Origin: Acetobacteroides hydrogenigenes
GTDB lineage: Bacteria > Bacteroidota > Bacteroidia > Bacteroidales > ZOR0009
Assembly: GCF_004340205.1 (NCBI RefSeq)
Contig: NZ_SLWB01000001.1
Span: forward strand, 248,001 to 312,000
Direction of reading: 5' to 3'
DNA length: 64,000 bases
The notes beneath the pieces are model-generated. The model had not been told where the DNA came from and did no database searches. It was given only the letters and a program-made list of their open reading frames with translations. Both the position numbers and the translations under genes were made by a program. Positions 1 to 9,773 of this stretch are shown one piece after another. Position 1 is the stretch's first letter. The number at the start of each line of letters is the position of its first letter.

Positions 1-918
1 TATTGGAGAAGGGAGCCCAGTAATGTTATAGGCCTTACCATCTTTGATTGCCGTAACGCCACTATGAGAAAAGGCAAACGGCAGTATAGCCTGATTTTTA
101 AAGATCAGCTTTATCTGAGGGTTCTTTATGTCGAAATCGCCAACCTTGTCTACCATATCGCTAAAGTCTAACGGAAGCGAATTGTTTTGAAGCGAGATAT
201 TAAGCTGCCCCAAGTTTCCTACCAGCTCCTTTACGCGGAGAGAGCTTAGCCCAAACGACAGGCTGACATTATCGTTGGTAGTGCCGCTACTTTGCTTGGT
301 AATAGAGTAGCTAATACTAAAGCGAATTTGCTTGCCCCCATAGGGCTTAATCCGATATCCGGCAAGATTCAGGCTCGTGCTTTGGTTAAACGTTTTTGTA
401 AGCGCAACACCATTTACACCTACAATATCCTGCGACACTATTGTGTAGGAAAATGATCCACTAAACGAGGCACTATTGCTAACCGTAAGCATTCCGCTCT
501 CGAGCAATGCCTCCTCCAACGTTTGATCGGCCCTATCTAAACTAATAGCAAAACTAAATGAAGTTTGTCCAGTAACGGTAGTAGTTGGAAACGAAACCCC
601 ATTTGGAGCAGCAATAGAGGTACTGCCCTGCACGTCCTTTACAATGTTGGCATACCTACCAAAGCTAAGCGAATCGAATGTTTGCTTATAAACCAAATGC
701 AGAAGCTTATCGCTATCCACATAGATGTAGTTGGTAGTGTCATTGGTCTTAGGCAACACCTGCTCGAGCATAATGGAGCCACTAGCAATAGGAAACGCTA
801 TAGCTGGATTAACATTTACGGACGAAGATATCCTGTCAATGTTATAATCCTCTTTAGCGCAGGATGCAAGGCCCAATGCAACGAGAATTGCCCAAAAAGG
901 ACGGTTCTTAAAAATCAT
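1..918 (-). CDS. Surface lipoprotein, C-terminus cut off by window edge
   Basis: The frame is open from an ATG at 918 to the left edge, giving 306 residues with no stop, so the gene continues outside. It begins with a short basic segment, a hydrophobic stretch and a lipobox ending L-A-S-C near residue 20, so it should be exported and lipid-anchored, probably in the outer membrane. The rest is rich in Ser, Thr, Asn and alternating hydrophobic residues, as in beta-sandwich surface proteins. I recognise no catalytic motif or named family. It diverges from the ATPase gene at 1210. Lipoprotein status is well supported; function is unknown. Confidence 0.75.
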   Translation of the reverse strand, partial: MIFKNRPFWAILVALGLASCAKEDYNIDRISSSVNVNPAIAFPIASGSIMLEQVLPKTNDTTNYIYVDSDKLLHLVYKQTFDSLSFGRYANIVKDVQGSTSIAAPNGVSFPTTTVTGQTSFSFAISLDRADQTLEEALLESGMLTVSNSASFSGSFSYTIVSQDIVGVNGVALTKTFNQSTSLNLAGYRIKPYGGKQIRFSISYSITKQSSGTTNDNVSLSFGLSSLRVKELVGNLGQLNISLQNNSLPLDFSDMVDKVGDFDIKNPQIKLIFKNQAILPFAFSHSGVTAIKDGKAYNITGLPSPI

Positions 919-1209
919 GCTGCTATGTATTTTACTTTACGCCCGCAAAAGTAAACAATATAGGATTGTCCCCTCTGTGTTGAATCTATTTAACACGCCC
1001 TCCATCGTAAGCTGCTATCACAACAAGATGTTTTGTGAAGTATTTTCAGAGCATCCTTCAACTTCCAAAAAACACCAACCGAAGCTTCTCCATGCCCAAT
1101 AGCGCACATAACCAACAGGGTAGCACCTACCTTAAAAAGCAAAATCGGGCTTGGTATAGTTCCAATATTCGGTTAATTTTAGGACATTGTAATTCAAAAA
1201 CAAACAGAA

Positions 1210-3906
1210 ATGGAAGAGAAACCACAAAAAGAGTGGCATAGCATAAGCAGCAGCGATACGCTTAACGCTCTAGGCGCGAAAGAAACAGGGCTTACAGCCG
1301 ACGAGGCAGCCAAAAGGCTCGAGAAGTTTGGCAAAAATGAGCTGGCAACAGAGGAAAAATCATCATTACTTTCGATACTAGCATCGCAGTTTGCCAATGT
1401 ACTAATTATAGTGCTGATCGTTTCGGCTACCATATCGCTAATCTTAGGCAAGCAGGTCGAATCCATATCAATATTTGTAATTGTAGTATTGGCAGCCATA
1501 CTGGGAACGCTGCAAGAGTACCAAGCAGGAAAGGCACTAGAGGCCCTCCGAAAGATGGCCTCGCCATCGGCAACCGTACTACGTAATGGCCAAACCATAG
1601 AGGTTCCATCGTCGGAGCTGGTGCCTGGTGATATTGCCATCATTACCTACGGGAACAAGGTTCCTGCGGATATCCGGCTAATCGAGAGCAACAACCTTCA
1701 GGTGGAAGAAGCCGCACTTACAGGAGAGTCGCTACCGGTTGAAAAATTCACCCAAGCCATAGAGGGTGATAGCATTCCACTTGGCGACAGAAAGAACCTT
1801 CTGTTTATGGGAACCTCAGTTTCCAACGGTAGAGGCAAAGGGGTAGTGGTAGGAACGGGTGCGAATACCGAGTTCGGAAAGATTGCTACCATGCTCCAGA
1901 ATACGAAGACCGAGCAAACACCGCTTCAGAAGAATCTTGACAAACTTGGAAGCAACATCGGCATCATTGCAATTGTAATTGCCCTTGTACTCTCGGCATT
2001 CTCCTACTTTATCAACGGAGGAACGATCCTTGATGCCTTCATATGGGCAGTTGCGCTAGCCGTTGCAATTATTCCAGAGGCCTTACCTGCTGTTGTTACC
2101 ATTGGGCTTGCCCTAGGCGTTCAGCGTATGGTTAAGCGCAGAGCGCTCATCCGCAAGCTTCCGGCTGTAGAAACGCTTGGTGCCGTAAACGTAGTTTGCA
2201 CCGACAAAACCGGTACGCTTACCAAAGATGAGATGACTATCCGTAAGGTATACGCCGATGCTACCACCTTCGATGTTGATGGAAGCGGATACTCCCCCGA
2301 AGGCAATATAATTCTTAACGGTCACAAGGTAAAGCATGGTGCCGCAAACCCATGCCTGATAAAAGTGCTTACGTACGGAGTTCTCTGCAGCGATGCCGAG
2401 CTTAAACTTACCGATGAAGGCTGGGATATTCTTGGAGATCCTACCGAGGGGGCTATTGTAACTACTGCCCAAAAAGCCAAGATTGATACTGAAGCCATCA
2501 AAAAAGAGAACCCACGCGTAGATGAGATTCCATTCACGTCGGATAAGAAGTATATGGCAACGGCTCATAGCACATCAGGCGGCAGAATGGTAGTTCTGAA
2601 AGGAGCTTTTGAGGTTGTTATGGGTAAGTGCTCGATGGTAGAAGCGCCGAACGGTGCACAACCGCTAACGACAGAGGTTGAAAGCAGTATTAACAGTACG
2701 GTTGCTGGCTTTGCCGCAAATGCCCTTCGCGTTATTGCCGTTGCCTATAAGATGATTGACGAACAAGAACAGCTAACCGACGATGCCCTAACCAATATGA
2801 TTTTAGCAGGATTTGTTGCAATGATAGATCCACCCCGCGAAGAGGTTAAGCCAGCCATTGCCACCTGCAAGAAAGCGGGCATTAGAACCATCATGATTAC
2901 GGGAGACCATAAGGCTACGGCATTTGCCATAGCAAAGGAGCTAAAGATTGCCCATGATGAGTCGCAGGTATTCTCAGGCTCTGATGTCGAAAAGATGAGC
3001 CAAAGCGAACTGGATATTGCTGTAAACAAGGCTTCGGTATTTGCGCGTATTGCTCCAGAGCATAAGCTCCGCATCGTAGAATCGCTAATGAAGCAAGGCA
3101 ACATTGCAGCAATGACCGGAGACGGCGTTAACGATGCCCCAGCGCTCAAAAAGGCCAACATAGGCGTTGCAATGGGCATCACCGGAACCGACGTAAGCAA
3201 GGAAGCTGCCGATATGATACTTACCGACGACAACTTTGTAACCATTGTTGCCGCAGTAGAGGAAGGACGAACCATCTTCGAAAACATCAAGAAGTTCCTC
3301 ATCTTCCTGCTTAGCGGAAATGCGGGTACCGTTTTTGCCATTATACTTGCCTTTGTTTTTGGCCTTGCCCTACCGCTAACGCCTGTTCAAATTTTGTTCA
3401 TCAATTTTATTATGGATGGACTAATAGCCATTGCCATTAGCCTAGAACCATCGGAAGGAGGCATAATGCACCGCAAGCCTCGCACTGTAAGCGAGGGAAT
3501 CATCACCCGAATGGGCTTGCTACGCATAATGTCGCTTGGTATGGCCATTGCACTGGTAACCTTTGCAGTATACTATGCAAGTGTAACCATATTTGAGCTT
3601 CAGCCGCTACAAGCACAAACCCTGTTCTTCCTAACGCTAATTTTTGCAAGACTATTCAACAGTCTCAACAACCGTTCGCTGAATACATCAGCATTCAAGT
3701 CTAGACTGTTAGGAAATATTCCTCTGGTTATATCGAGCATCGTAGGCATTGCCATCGTTTGGGCTACCACCAAGATTGGTGTGCTACAAACTGCCTTTGG
3801 CAACGTAGATATCAGCATCAACGGATGGCTAGTGGCCATTGGCGCTGGTTCGCTGGTGCTGCTGTTTGGGGAGGTATTTAAACTAATCTCGAAGGATAAG
3901 ATCTAG
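1210..3906 (+). CDS. Calcium-transporting P-type ATPase, PMCA-like
   Basis: An 898-residue P2-type ATPase predicted to pump Ca2+ across the inner membrane at the cost of ATP. Visible motifs: an N-terminal cation ATPase domain, actuator loop LTGES near 170-174, P-E-A-L-P in M4 near 289, phosphorylated Asp in DKTGTLT near 332, and the hinge TGDGVNDAP near 635. Asn704 in M5 and Asn732/Asp736 in M6 (NFIMDG) match calcium ligands. The M5 position that is Glu in two-site SERCA pumps is Thr here, as expected for a one-site PMCA-type pump. Length is typical. A possible promoter (TTG at 1151, TAATTTTA at 1174) precedes it. The ion is inferred from family residues, not proven. Confidence 0.9.
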   Translation: MEEKPQKEWHSISSSDTLNALGAKETGLTADEAAKRLEKFGKNELATEEKSSLLSILASQFANVLIIVLIVSATISLILGKQVESISIFVIVVLAAILGTLQEYQAGKALEALRKMASPSATVLRNGQTIEVPSSELVPGDIAIITYGNKVPADIRLIESNNLQVEEAALTGESLPVEKFTQAIEGDSIPLGDRKNLLFMGTSVSNGRGKGVVVGTGANTEFGKIATMLQNTKTEQTPLQKNLDKLGSNIGIIAIVIALVLSAFSYFINGGTILDAFIWAVALAVAIIPEALPAVVTIGLALGVQRMVKRRALIRKLPAVETLGAVNVVCTDKTGTLTKDEMTIRKVYADATTFDVDGSGYSPEGNIILNGHKVKHGAANPCLIKVLTYGVLCSDAELKLTDEGWDILGDPTEGAIVTTAQKAKIDTEAIKKENPRVDEIPFTSDKKYMATAHSTSGGRMVVLKGAFEVVMGKCSMVEAPNGAQPLTTEVESSINSTVAGFAANALRVIAVAYKMIDEQEQLTDDALTNMILAGFVAMIDPPREEVKPAIATCKKAGIRTIMITGDHKATAFAIAKELKIAHDESQVFSGSDVEKMSQSELDIAVNKASVFARIAPEHKLRIVESLMKQGNIAAMTGDGVNDAPALKKANIGVAMGITGTDVSKEAADMILTDDNFVTIVAAVEEGRTIFENIKKFLIFLLSGNAGTVFAIILAFVFGLALPLTPVQILFINFIMDGLIAIAISLEPSEGGIMHRKPRTVSEGIITRMGLLRIMSLGMAIALVTFAVYYASVTIFELQPLQAQTLFFLTLIFARLFNSLNNRSLNTSAFKSRLLGNIPLVISSIVGIAIVWATTKIGVLQTAFGNVDISINGWLVAIGAGSLVLLFGEVFKLISKDKI

Positions 3907-3922
3907 ACTTAACACATAAAAT

Positions 3923-3960
3923 AAAAAAGGAGGATGCTTTATTGCGCATCCTCCTTTTTT
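3923..3960. terminator. Bidirectional intrinsic terminator
   Basis: Inverted repeat AGGAGGATGC / GCATCCTCCT with an 8-base loop, flanked by A-tract and T-tract, so it can end both the ATPase transcript and the convergent FtsB-like transcript, whose stop codon overlaps its right arm. Confidence 0.9.
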
Positions 3961-4327
3961 ATTGTTTTACGATGAATATCTTCTCGTCGGGCTTTTTCAT
4001 CAGGTACTGCTCGCGGGCGTACTTTTCGAGATTTTCATTATTGGTGGTAAGTTCCATAATCCGCGTACTATCCTCCTTAATCCTAGCCTTGTAGTAATCC
4101 TTCTCGGCCTCCATTTCGCGTATGGTAGATACGTTATTGAGCATGTCTACCAAGTTGTAGCGATCAAAAAAGGTGAGCCACACCAAAAAAACCACAATGG
4201 TAAGTACGTACTTATTCCTTAGTACTAGGAGCGACTGCATCAGAAAAAACTTTGCAGAATGCCCCTTTTGAGAGGTATGTCCTAGTTTGTTATCGTCGTT
4301 CTCTTCGGTCTCTTTCATGGCTTGCAT
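3959..4327 (-). CDS. Septum formation initiator family protein (FtsB/DivIC-like)
   Basis: A 122-residue bitopic membrane protein. A charged cytoplasmic N-terminus of about 35 residues is followed by one membrane segment near 38-55 (VLTIVVFLVWLTFF) and then a coiled coil of about 45 residues rich in Glu, Lys, Arg and Leu. The C-terminal part (Y-A-R-E-Q-Y, then K-P-D-E-K-I-F) matches the FtsB/DivIC family, whose periplasmic coiled coil joins FtsL and FtsQ in the divisome. Division role is inferred from family. In many Bacteroidota this gene sits next to eno, which is not seen here. Confidence 0.85.
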   Translation of the reverse strand: MQAMKETEENDDNKLGHTSQKGHSAKFFLMQSLLVLRNKYVLTIVVFLVWLTFFDRYNLVDMLNNVSTIREMEAEKDYYKARIKEDSTRIMELTTNNENLEKYAREQYLMKKPDEKIFIVKQ

Positions 4328-4507
4328 CTAATAATGCGAATATAGTAAGAAACCGCATAAAAAGCGCCATCAAAACAGAGAAGTATCTATTGGATCGTAA
4401 AGTCGATCAATTTTGAATGTCACCCTAATAGATGAAAATAAACCCAACAGGAAGAGCATGACCACAAATCCAATGGCAAGGGGCAAGAACAACCGTGAAG
4501 GTTCGCG

Positions 4508-5422
4508 CTACAAAAAGAATAGGCCAACTCCACCTATGGCAATAAGGGCTCCTATAACCTCCTTTAGCGTCACCTTTTCCTTGAACAAAAGGATTGATAC
4601 AGGAATTATAAGAATTGGCATTATGGACATGATGGTAGAAGCCACCCCTGTTGTGGTATGCTGTATGGCAAATAGCGAGAGCGATACCCCAAGGAAGGGC
4701 CCAAATACGGAGCCAATGGCTACTACGCTTATCACCTTGGGACTGCGAAGCGACTGAAAAAACTTTGGCCACTGGCGAATAAAAAAGAACACCACAGCAA
4801 AGCCTACAAGGGCTGCTATGGCCCTGATTTGAGTCCCTTGAATGGCATTGTAGTTGCCGATACCGTACTTGCTTAGCACAAGCCCAAAACCTTGACCAAA
4901 CGCGCCCCCTAGGGCAAGCAGAATTCCTTTTAACGGATAGGAAAGACGCAGTTTGCCATTTTCTCTCCCATTTTCGGAACTATCGGTGGGACGCTCGAGG
5001 ATTACCAGCGCAATTCCCCCAAGGGTTAGCGCCATCCCCAACAGGCTCATGGCCGACATGGTTTCGCCCATTATCAGCCAACCAAAGATGGCCGCAATGG
5101 GAGAGCTGAGGGTCATTACCAGCATCCCCACGCGGGCGCCAACAACTACATAGGCCTGAAATAGGCACAAATCTCCAAAAACGAAGCCAACAAGCCCCGA
5201 TAGCGATAGCCAAAGAAGATTGTGCGGGGTTGCGTTTACGGGTAGGAAGCTACCATATGCTATGTAGCCATAGGTGGAAAGAAGCACGATGGCTATAACC
5301 ATTCGGATCATGTTCACGTTTACCGATCCGATCTTCTTCCCTGCAATTTGGTAAGTTATTCCGGTAATCGTCCAACAGAATGCGGTTGCAAGCGCTGCCA
5401 GCTGACCAATGTGGTGTTCCAT
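4508..5422 (-). CDS. EamA/DMT-family transporter
   Basis: About 304 residues if translation starts at the ATG at 5422, which opens directly into the first membrane helix; an upstream in-frame start at 5455 would add 11 residues. Ten hydrophobic segments in two homologous halves, each with the EamA pattern (e.g. GLVGFVFGDLCLFQAYVVVG in half one; GPFLGVSLSLFAIQHT in half two). The family exports or imports small metabolites such as amino acids, nucleosides or drugs; the substrate cannot be read from sequence. No operon partner; the gap to the FtsB-like gene shows no feature. Confidence 0.85.
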   Translation of the reverse strand: MEHHIGQLAALATAFCWTITGITYQIAGKKIGSVNVNMIRMVIAIVLLSTYGYIAYGSFLPVNATPHNLLWLSLSGLVGFVFGDLCLFQAYVVVGARVGMLVMTLSSPIAAIFGWLIMGETMSAMSLLGMALTLGGIALVILERPTDSSENGRENGKLRLSYPLKGILLALGGAFGQGFGLVLSKYGIGNYNAIQGTQIRAIAALVGFAVVFFFIRQWPKFFQSLRSPKVISVVAIGSVFGPFLGVSLSLFAIQHTTTGVASTIMSIMPILIIPVSILLFKEKVTLKEVIGALIAIGGVGLFFL

Positions 5423-5747
5423 TAAAAAAAGTTTGGCCAAAGGTAGCATTCTCACCCAACATTAGGTTTGTCAACAACCGATTTTTGGACAACACCGAAG
5501 CTGAGCCTGTTAAGTAAAGATAGATGCGTCTTAAAACAGGGGCACACTTAGCGGAATCCCTACATTTCATTATGATAGGCTGCAAATTTGCGAGGTATTC
5601 CCCCTCATTTATCTTGCTCTTTTTGAAGAATAAAAAGAACAGAACAACATACGATTCTGCCTACTCAGAGAAAACTTTTTAGACGTAAACTACAACTATG
5701 CACCCGAACTCAAAGAAAAAATAAAAAAAATTGTAAGAGTAGTTGAT
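5423..5747. other. Intergenic region between divergent genes
   Basis: No gene seen. It contains a 10-base palindrome GCAAATTTGC at 5582-5591 and AT-rich sequence. It should hold divergent promoters for the EamA transporter and the flavin reductase-like gene, but I could not place a convincing TAnnTTTG element. Confidence 0.4.
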
Positions 5748-6302
5748 ATGTTGCCAAAACGGATTAATATTGCTTTAGGTAAAACCTTTAACGTTGACGA
5801 TATGCTAAAAAAAGTAGATATTAATGAAGTGAAGAAGAGCGCCACAAAGCTCGTTGGAAAAGACTGGATGCTTATCACTGCTGGTAATCCGGAGGATTGC
5901 AACACGATGACAGCCTCGTGGGGTGGATTTGGAGAACTCTGGAACATGCCCGTTGTGATAGTTTTTATACGTCCAACCCGTCATACATACAGCTTTGTTG
6001 AGAGGGAAGAGTACTTCACCGTTTCGTTTTTCGAAGAGAAGTATCGTAGCACTCTACAGCTGTGCGGAACGGTATCGGGCCGCAAGGTAGAAAAGATCAA
6101 GGAAAGCGGGTTAACCCCCATCCTATCAGAACATGGGAGTACCTACTTCGGCGAGGCAAAACTAGTGTGCGAATGCAGAAAGGTATACTTTGCTGATGTA
6201 AACCCAAATAACCTCCTCGATGAAAAAATAAAGAAACACTATCCTCATGAGGACTACCATAGAATGTTTATTGGAGAAATTGTTAATACGTATGCAAAGT
6301 AG
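5748..6302 (+). CDS. Flavin reductase-like domain protein
   Basis: A 184-residue cytosolic protein of the flavin reductase-like (FMN-binding split barrel) superfamily. Diagnostic stretches are L-I-T-A-G-N..N-T-M-T-A-S-W-G-G near 45-62, V-V-I-V-F-I-R-P-T-R near 71-80 and the later F-T-V-S-F-F-E-E. Members bind FMN and reduce flavin with NAD(P)H, or act as small flavoproteins. In-frame starts exist at Met1 and Met18; the first is used, although the conserved region would fit either. It stands alone, in the same direction as the membrane protein at 6374, about 70 bases away. No partner oxygenase is nearby, so its role is unknown. Confidence 0.8.
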   Translation: MLPKRINIALGKTFNVDDMLKKVDINEVKKSATKLVGKDWMLITAGNPEDCNTMTASWGGFGELWNMPVVIVFIRPTRHTYSFVEREEYFTVSFFEEKYRSTLQLCGTVSGRKVEKIKESGLTPILSEHGSTYFGEAKLVCECRKVYFADVNPNNLLDEKIKKHYPHEDYHRMFIGEIVNTYAK

Positions 6303-6373
6303 GCATACGTTAAAGACCTAACCTATTCTTTTCTCTTTTTTTTAAATCACTTCGGCCTAACCAAAATTGTACG

Positions 6374-6895
6374 ATGCTGGCATTTTACATTCGTAAAGAA
6401 AAGCCTTATAGCCTAAAGGATGTAGAATTTTACCTATATCTTTTGGTCTTCGTCCTATCCTACCTTCTGATGAAGGAGGTATTTAGCCGCCTACCCGAGC
6501 CGTTCGAGTACTTCTACCCACAGCTTGTTGCGGTAATCGTTGGCACCATATTTTTTGGAACAACATTTGGGCTGGTAAACGCTATAATCCCCCCTCTCCT
6601 ATTCTACCATTTTATAGGAGAGAGTTCTTCGTTCCTAATTCTTGAGATAACAAGAGAAACTATGGCATTCGTGCTTACTTTGTTGCTGCTGAGAAAGGCT
6701 GCCCAAACGAATTTTTGGAACCTACTAGCGCTAATTTTTATAGCAGAAGTTGTCGGCATGCTTTCGCTTTTAGTAGCTGGCAGCAGTTTTACTTTGCTAC
6801 TTCTGCAAACAACGTTTCTCCTACCCGGGATGGTATTTGGCAGCCTTCTTTGCCTAATACTGCTAAAGGTGCTAGGATTGATAGAGAAGCCTTAA
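6374..6895 (+). CDS. Small integral membrane protein of unknown function
   Basis: 173 residues, almost entirely hydrophobic, with five or six predicted helices (near 22-40, 50-68, 72-85, 95-112, 118-140, 145-168). An N-terminal cytoplasmic basic segment (FYIRKEKPYS) is followed by a helix. Its size and topology resemble substrate-binding components of ECF transporters or other small channels, but I see no diagnostic motif and do not assign it. It ends just before a bidirectional terminator shared with galK. Confidence 0.65.
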   Translation: MLAFYIRKEKPYSLKDVEFYLYLLVFVLSYLLMKEVFSRLPEPFEYFYPQLVAVIVGTIFFGTTFGLVNAIIPPLLFYHFIGESSSFLILEITRETMAFVLTLLLLRKAAQTNFWNLLALIFIAEVVGMLSLLVAGSSFTLLLLQTTFLLPGMVFGSLLCLILLKVLGLIEKP

Positions 6896-6915
6896 AAAAA
6901 ACTTCCCCAAAAGGC

Positions 6916-6947
6916 AAAAGGAGGATACCTAACGGCATCCTCCTTTC
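6916..6947. terminator. Bidirectional intrinsic terminator
   Basis: Stem AAAGGAGGAT / ATCCTCCTTT with a loop of about 10 bases, between the convergent membrane protein gene and galK. Similar in stem sequence to the terminator at 3923-3960. Confidence 0.85.
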
Positions 6948-6978
6948 TTATATGCTTGCTAGCTTATATTCTAGCGAA

Positions 6979-8127
6979 CTATTCTACCCGACGCGCGCCA
7001 TCGCTGATTACAACATCGTAAACAAGAGGTTTCTTGCCAAAGCGCTCTTCGAACTGAGCTACAGCCTTGGCAACGAACTCGTCGTGGTTGGCTTCGGCAA
7101 CAACGGTAATGGTACAGCCGCCAAAGCCGCCTCCCATCATTCGAGAGCCAATAACACCTGGCACCGACTTAGCCACATCAACAAGGAAATCTAGTTCGTC
7201 GCAGCTAACCTCGTAGAACTTGCTTAGCCCTTCGTGCGAGCCGTACATCTCGCTACCAAACAAAAGGATATCGCCGCTCTTAAGAGCCTCACAAGCAGTA
7301 TTCAGGCGGATATTCTCCTTAACCACATACTCGCAACGGTTGTAAACAACAGGGCTAACCTCATCCTTTACCTCGGCAAGCATTTCGAGAGTAACATCGC
7401 GTAGGCTTTGCACCTGCGGATGCTTCTTTGCGATAACGCCAACCCCCTCTTCGCACTGGCTCCTGCGCACGTTATACTCCGAAGAAGCCAAAGTGTGCTT
7501 TACGTTGGTGTCTAAAAGAATTACCTTATATCCGTTTAGCTGAAAAGGAACCAGTTCGTACTCCAAGGAGCGGCAGTCTAGCTTCATTAGCATGTCCTTT
7601 TGCCCATGCAGCGAAGCAAACTGGTCCATAATTCCGCAACGAACACCTGCATAGTTATGCTCGGCAAGTTGTCCAACCTTAGCAAGCTGCATACGGGTAA
7701 GCCCAAATCCATTCATATCGTTAATGGCAAAAGCAAAGGCGCTTTCGAGAGCTGCTGACGAAGACATTCCTCCACCTAGAGGCACGTTGCCTCCAAATAC
7801 GCAGTCAAAACCAGGGGTGGTGTATCCCAAAGCCTTTAACTCCATAATAACGCCCAAAATGTAGTTTGCCCAAGAGTAAGGGGTCTTTTGCCCGTTTGCG
7901 ACAAACGAAGTCTCCTCTTTAAAATCGATAGAGGCTACATTAAACGCATCTGTTCCGTTGGGCTTTATCTCCAAAACAATAGCTTTGTCGATTGCTCCCG
8001 GAAGAACAAAGCCAAGATTGTAATCGGTGTGCTCGCCAATAAGGTTAACACGCCCGGGTGCAGCATAAACAGCCCCAGTTGCACTAAACCTATCGCGGAA
8101 AAATTTTCTAACTGTTTCCTTTAACAT
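6979..8127 (-). CDS. galK: Galactokinase
   Basis: 382 residues, usual GHMP-kinase galactokinase length. It phosphorylates alpha-D-galactose at C1 with ATP, the first committed step of the Leloir pathway, in the cytosol. Signature PGRVNLIGEHTDYN at 24-37 (galactose recognition), the ATP-binding glycine loop GGGMSSSAALE at 118-127, and catalytic Asp168 in CGIMDQF are all present, as is the C-terminal motif GGGFGGCTI. It is the last gene of a minus-strand operon and starts 15 bases after the symporter, suggesting tight co-expression. GalK identity is very secure. Confidence 0.97.
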   Translation of the reverse strand: MLKETVRKFFRDRFSATGAVYAAPGRVNLIGEHTDYNLGFVLPGAIDKAIVLEIKPNGTDAFNVASIDFKEETSFVANGQKTPYSWANYILGVIMELKALGYTTPGFDCVFGGNVPLGGGMSSSAALESAFAFAINDMNGFGLTRMQLAKVGQLAEHNYAGVRCGIMDQFASLHGQKDMLMKLDCRSLEYELVPFQLNGYKVILLDTNVKHTLASSEYNVRRSQCEEGVGVIAKKHPQVQSLRDVTLEMLAEVKDEVSPVVYNRCEYVVKENIRLNTACEALKSGDILLFGSEMYGSHEGLSKFYEVSCDELDFLVDVAKSVPGVIGSRMMGGGFGGCTITVVAEANHDEFVAKAVAQFEERFGKKPLVYDVVISDGARRVE

Positions 8128-8142
8128 TTTTGTTGTACGTGG

Positions 8143-9768
8143 TTACCACCAAATGGTGTAGATAAATATAAGAATTGCAATTATCACAAGCGAGGTAATC
8201 TTGAAGCCTATCCCGGTGTTAAACATACCCTTTTCGAGAACAATTGACTTGGCGCTTTCGGGCTTCTTCTCAATGTATGCAGAGATAACCATGACAAGCA
8301 CACAGATAAAGAATACGATCATCATCCTATCCATAAATGGGATCTCGGGAGTAGCAACCTTCAGAATAAACGAGAATACGAATGTTCCTAGAGCTGCAAG
8401 TAAGGCGCCATTTGCAGTGGCCCTCTTCCAGAAGAATCCAAGAAGGAAAATAGCAAGAGCACCTGGGCTAACAAATCCCGTAAACTCCTGAATAAACTGG
8501 AATGCTTGATCGAGATTTTGGAGCATAATGGCAACTGGGATTGCGATAAGAAGAGCAACACCTGCCGTAATTCTACCAACCTTTACAAGGTGAGTTTGAG
8601 AAGCATCCTTCTTGATGTAGCCATTATAGATATCCATTGTAAAGATGGTAGAAATGCTGTTCATCATCGAAGCTAACGAGCTAACAATAGCAGCAACAAG
8701 CGCAGCAAATGCCAACCCCTTAACTCCATTTGGAACAAAGTTATGTAGCAACCAAGGGTAAGCAGCATCAGGCTTAGAGATCTCGTTGTAGTGTGCATTG
8801 GTAGGATCGCTGGTGATTACAAAGGCAACAATACCAGGAATAACAACAATAAGAGGAAGAAGCAGCTTTAGGATTCCGGCAAAAGCCAAACCAGACTGAG
8901 CTTCCTTAACGCTCTTAGCGGCTAGCGCACGCTGAATAATGTACTGGTTACATCCCCAGTAGTAGAGGTTGGCAATCCACATTCCACCAATAAGAACGCT
9001 CAAACCTGGAAGGTTAGAGTACTGAGGGTTATCCTTGCTAAGAATCATATCGAACTTCTCTGGAGCCTTTTCGGTAAGCTTAATAAAGCCATCAAAAGCA
9101 CTACCATTGTCGCCAAGGAACTGAAGAGCCACATAAGTGGTAAACAAGCCACCTCCGATAAGGAAAATTACCTGAACTACGTCGGTAACAGCAACCGATT
9201 TAAGACCACCGTAAACCGAATAGGCGGCAGAGAAAAGACCTAACACAACAATCCCAAACCAAAGCGGATCTACGCTGCACCCCATGATTAGAAGGTCCTT
9301 ACCCTCGAACATCACATTCTTAATGGTAAGCGCACCTAGGTAAAGAATAGAGGCTAGGTTAACAAAAACAAAAACAGCTAGCCAGAAAATGGCCATGGTT
9401 GTTTTTACACGTTTATCGTAGCGCTGTTCTAGGAATTCGGGCATAGTATAAATTCCCATCTTAAGGAAGATTGGGAGGAAAAATACGGCAACGATAATCA
9501 GCGTAATTGCGGCCATAAACTCGTACGAGGCAATACCCATTCCGATAGCAAACCCCGAACCCGACATACCAATAAACTGTTCTGCCGAAATATTAGAAGC
9601 AATAAGCGACGCTCCAATTACCCACCAAGGTAATCCCTTACCAGCTAGGAAGTAGTCTGATGCATTCTTCTTTTCTCCTTTTTTTTCTCTCGATACCCAA
9701 AGGCCAATCCCCAAGATTAGGAACATATAGCCAATAAGGATGCCATAGTCTAAAACGTTAAATGTCAT
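8143..9768 (-). CDS. Sodium/galactose symporter (SSS family, vSGLT-like)
   Basis: 541 residues with about 14 membrane helices, importing sugar with Na+ across the inner membrane. It aligns by eye over nearly the whole length with the structurally known Vibrio vSGLT: shared stretches include DYFLAGK.LPWW, NISAEQFIGMSGSG, NLYYWG.NQYIIQR and SSLASM.NS. Residues matching vSGLT galactose ligands are present: Gln64 in SAEQF, Glu83 in SYEF, the Asn/Tyr of NLYYWG, and Gln in IQEFTG. The Ser-Ser of the Na2 site is also kept. Placement between galM and galK supports galactose as substrate, although glucose may also be carried. Confidence 0.93.
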   Translation of the reverse strand: MTFNVLDYGILIGYMFLILGIGLWVSREKKGEKKNASDYFLAGKGLPWWVIGASLIASNISAEQFIGMSGSGFAIGMGIASYEFMAAITLIIVAVFFLPIFLKMGIYTMPEFLEQRYDKRVKTTMAIFWLAVFVFVNLASILYLGALTIKNVMFEGKDLLIMGCSVDPLWFGIVVLGLFSAAYSVYGGLKSVAVTDVVQVIFLIGGGLFTTYVALQFLGDNGSAFDGFIKLTEKAPEKFDMILSKDNPQYSNLPGLSVLIGGMWIANLYYWGCNQYIIQRALAAKSVKEAQSGLAFAGILKLLLPLIVVIPGIVAFVITSDPTNAHYNEISKPDAAYPWLLHNFVPNGVKGLAFAALVAAIVSSLASMMNSISTIFTMDIYNGYIKKDASQTHLVKVGRITAGVALLIAIPVAIMLQNLDQAFQFIQEFTGFVSPGALAIFLLGFFWKRATANGALLAALGTFVFSFILKVATPEIPFMDRMMIVFFICVLVMVISAYIEKKPESAKSIVLEKGMFNTGIGFKITSLVIIAILIFIYTIWW

Positions 9769-9773
9769 GTGTG

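Noticed and set aside
2745-3341. 198-codon minus-strand frame inside the calcium ATPase gene
   Set aside because: Antisense to conserved P-type ATPase motifs; low-complexity Ser-rich product.
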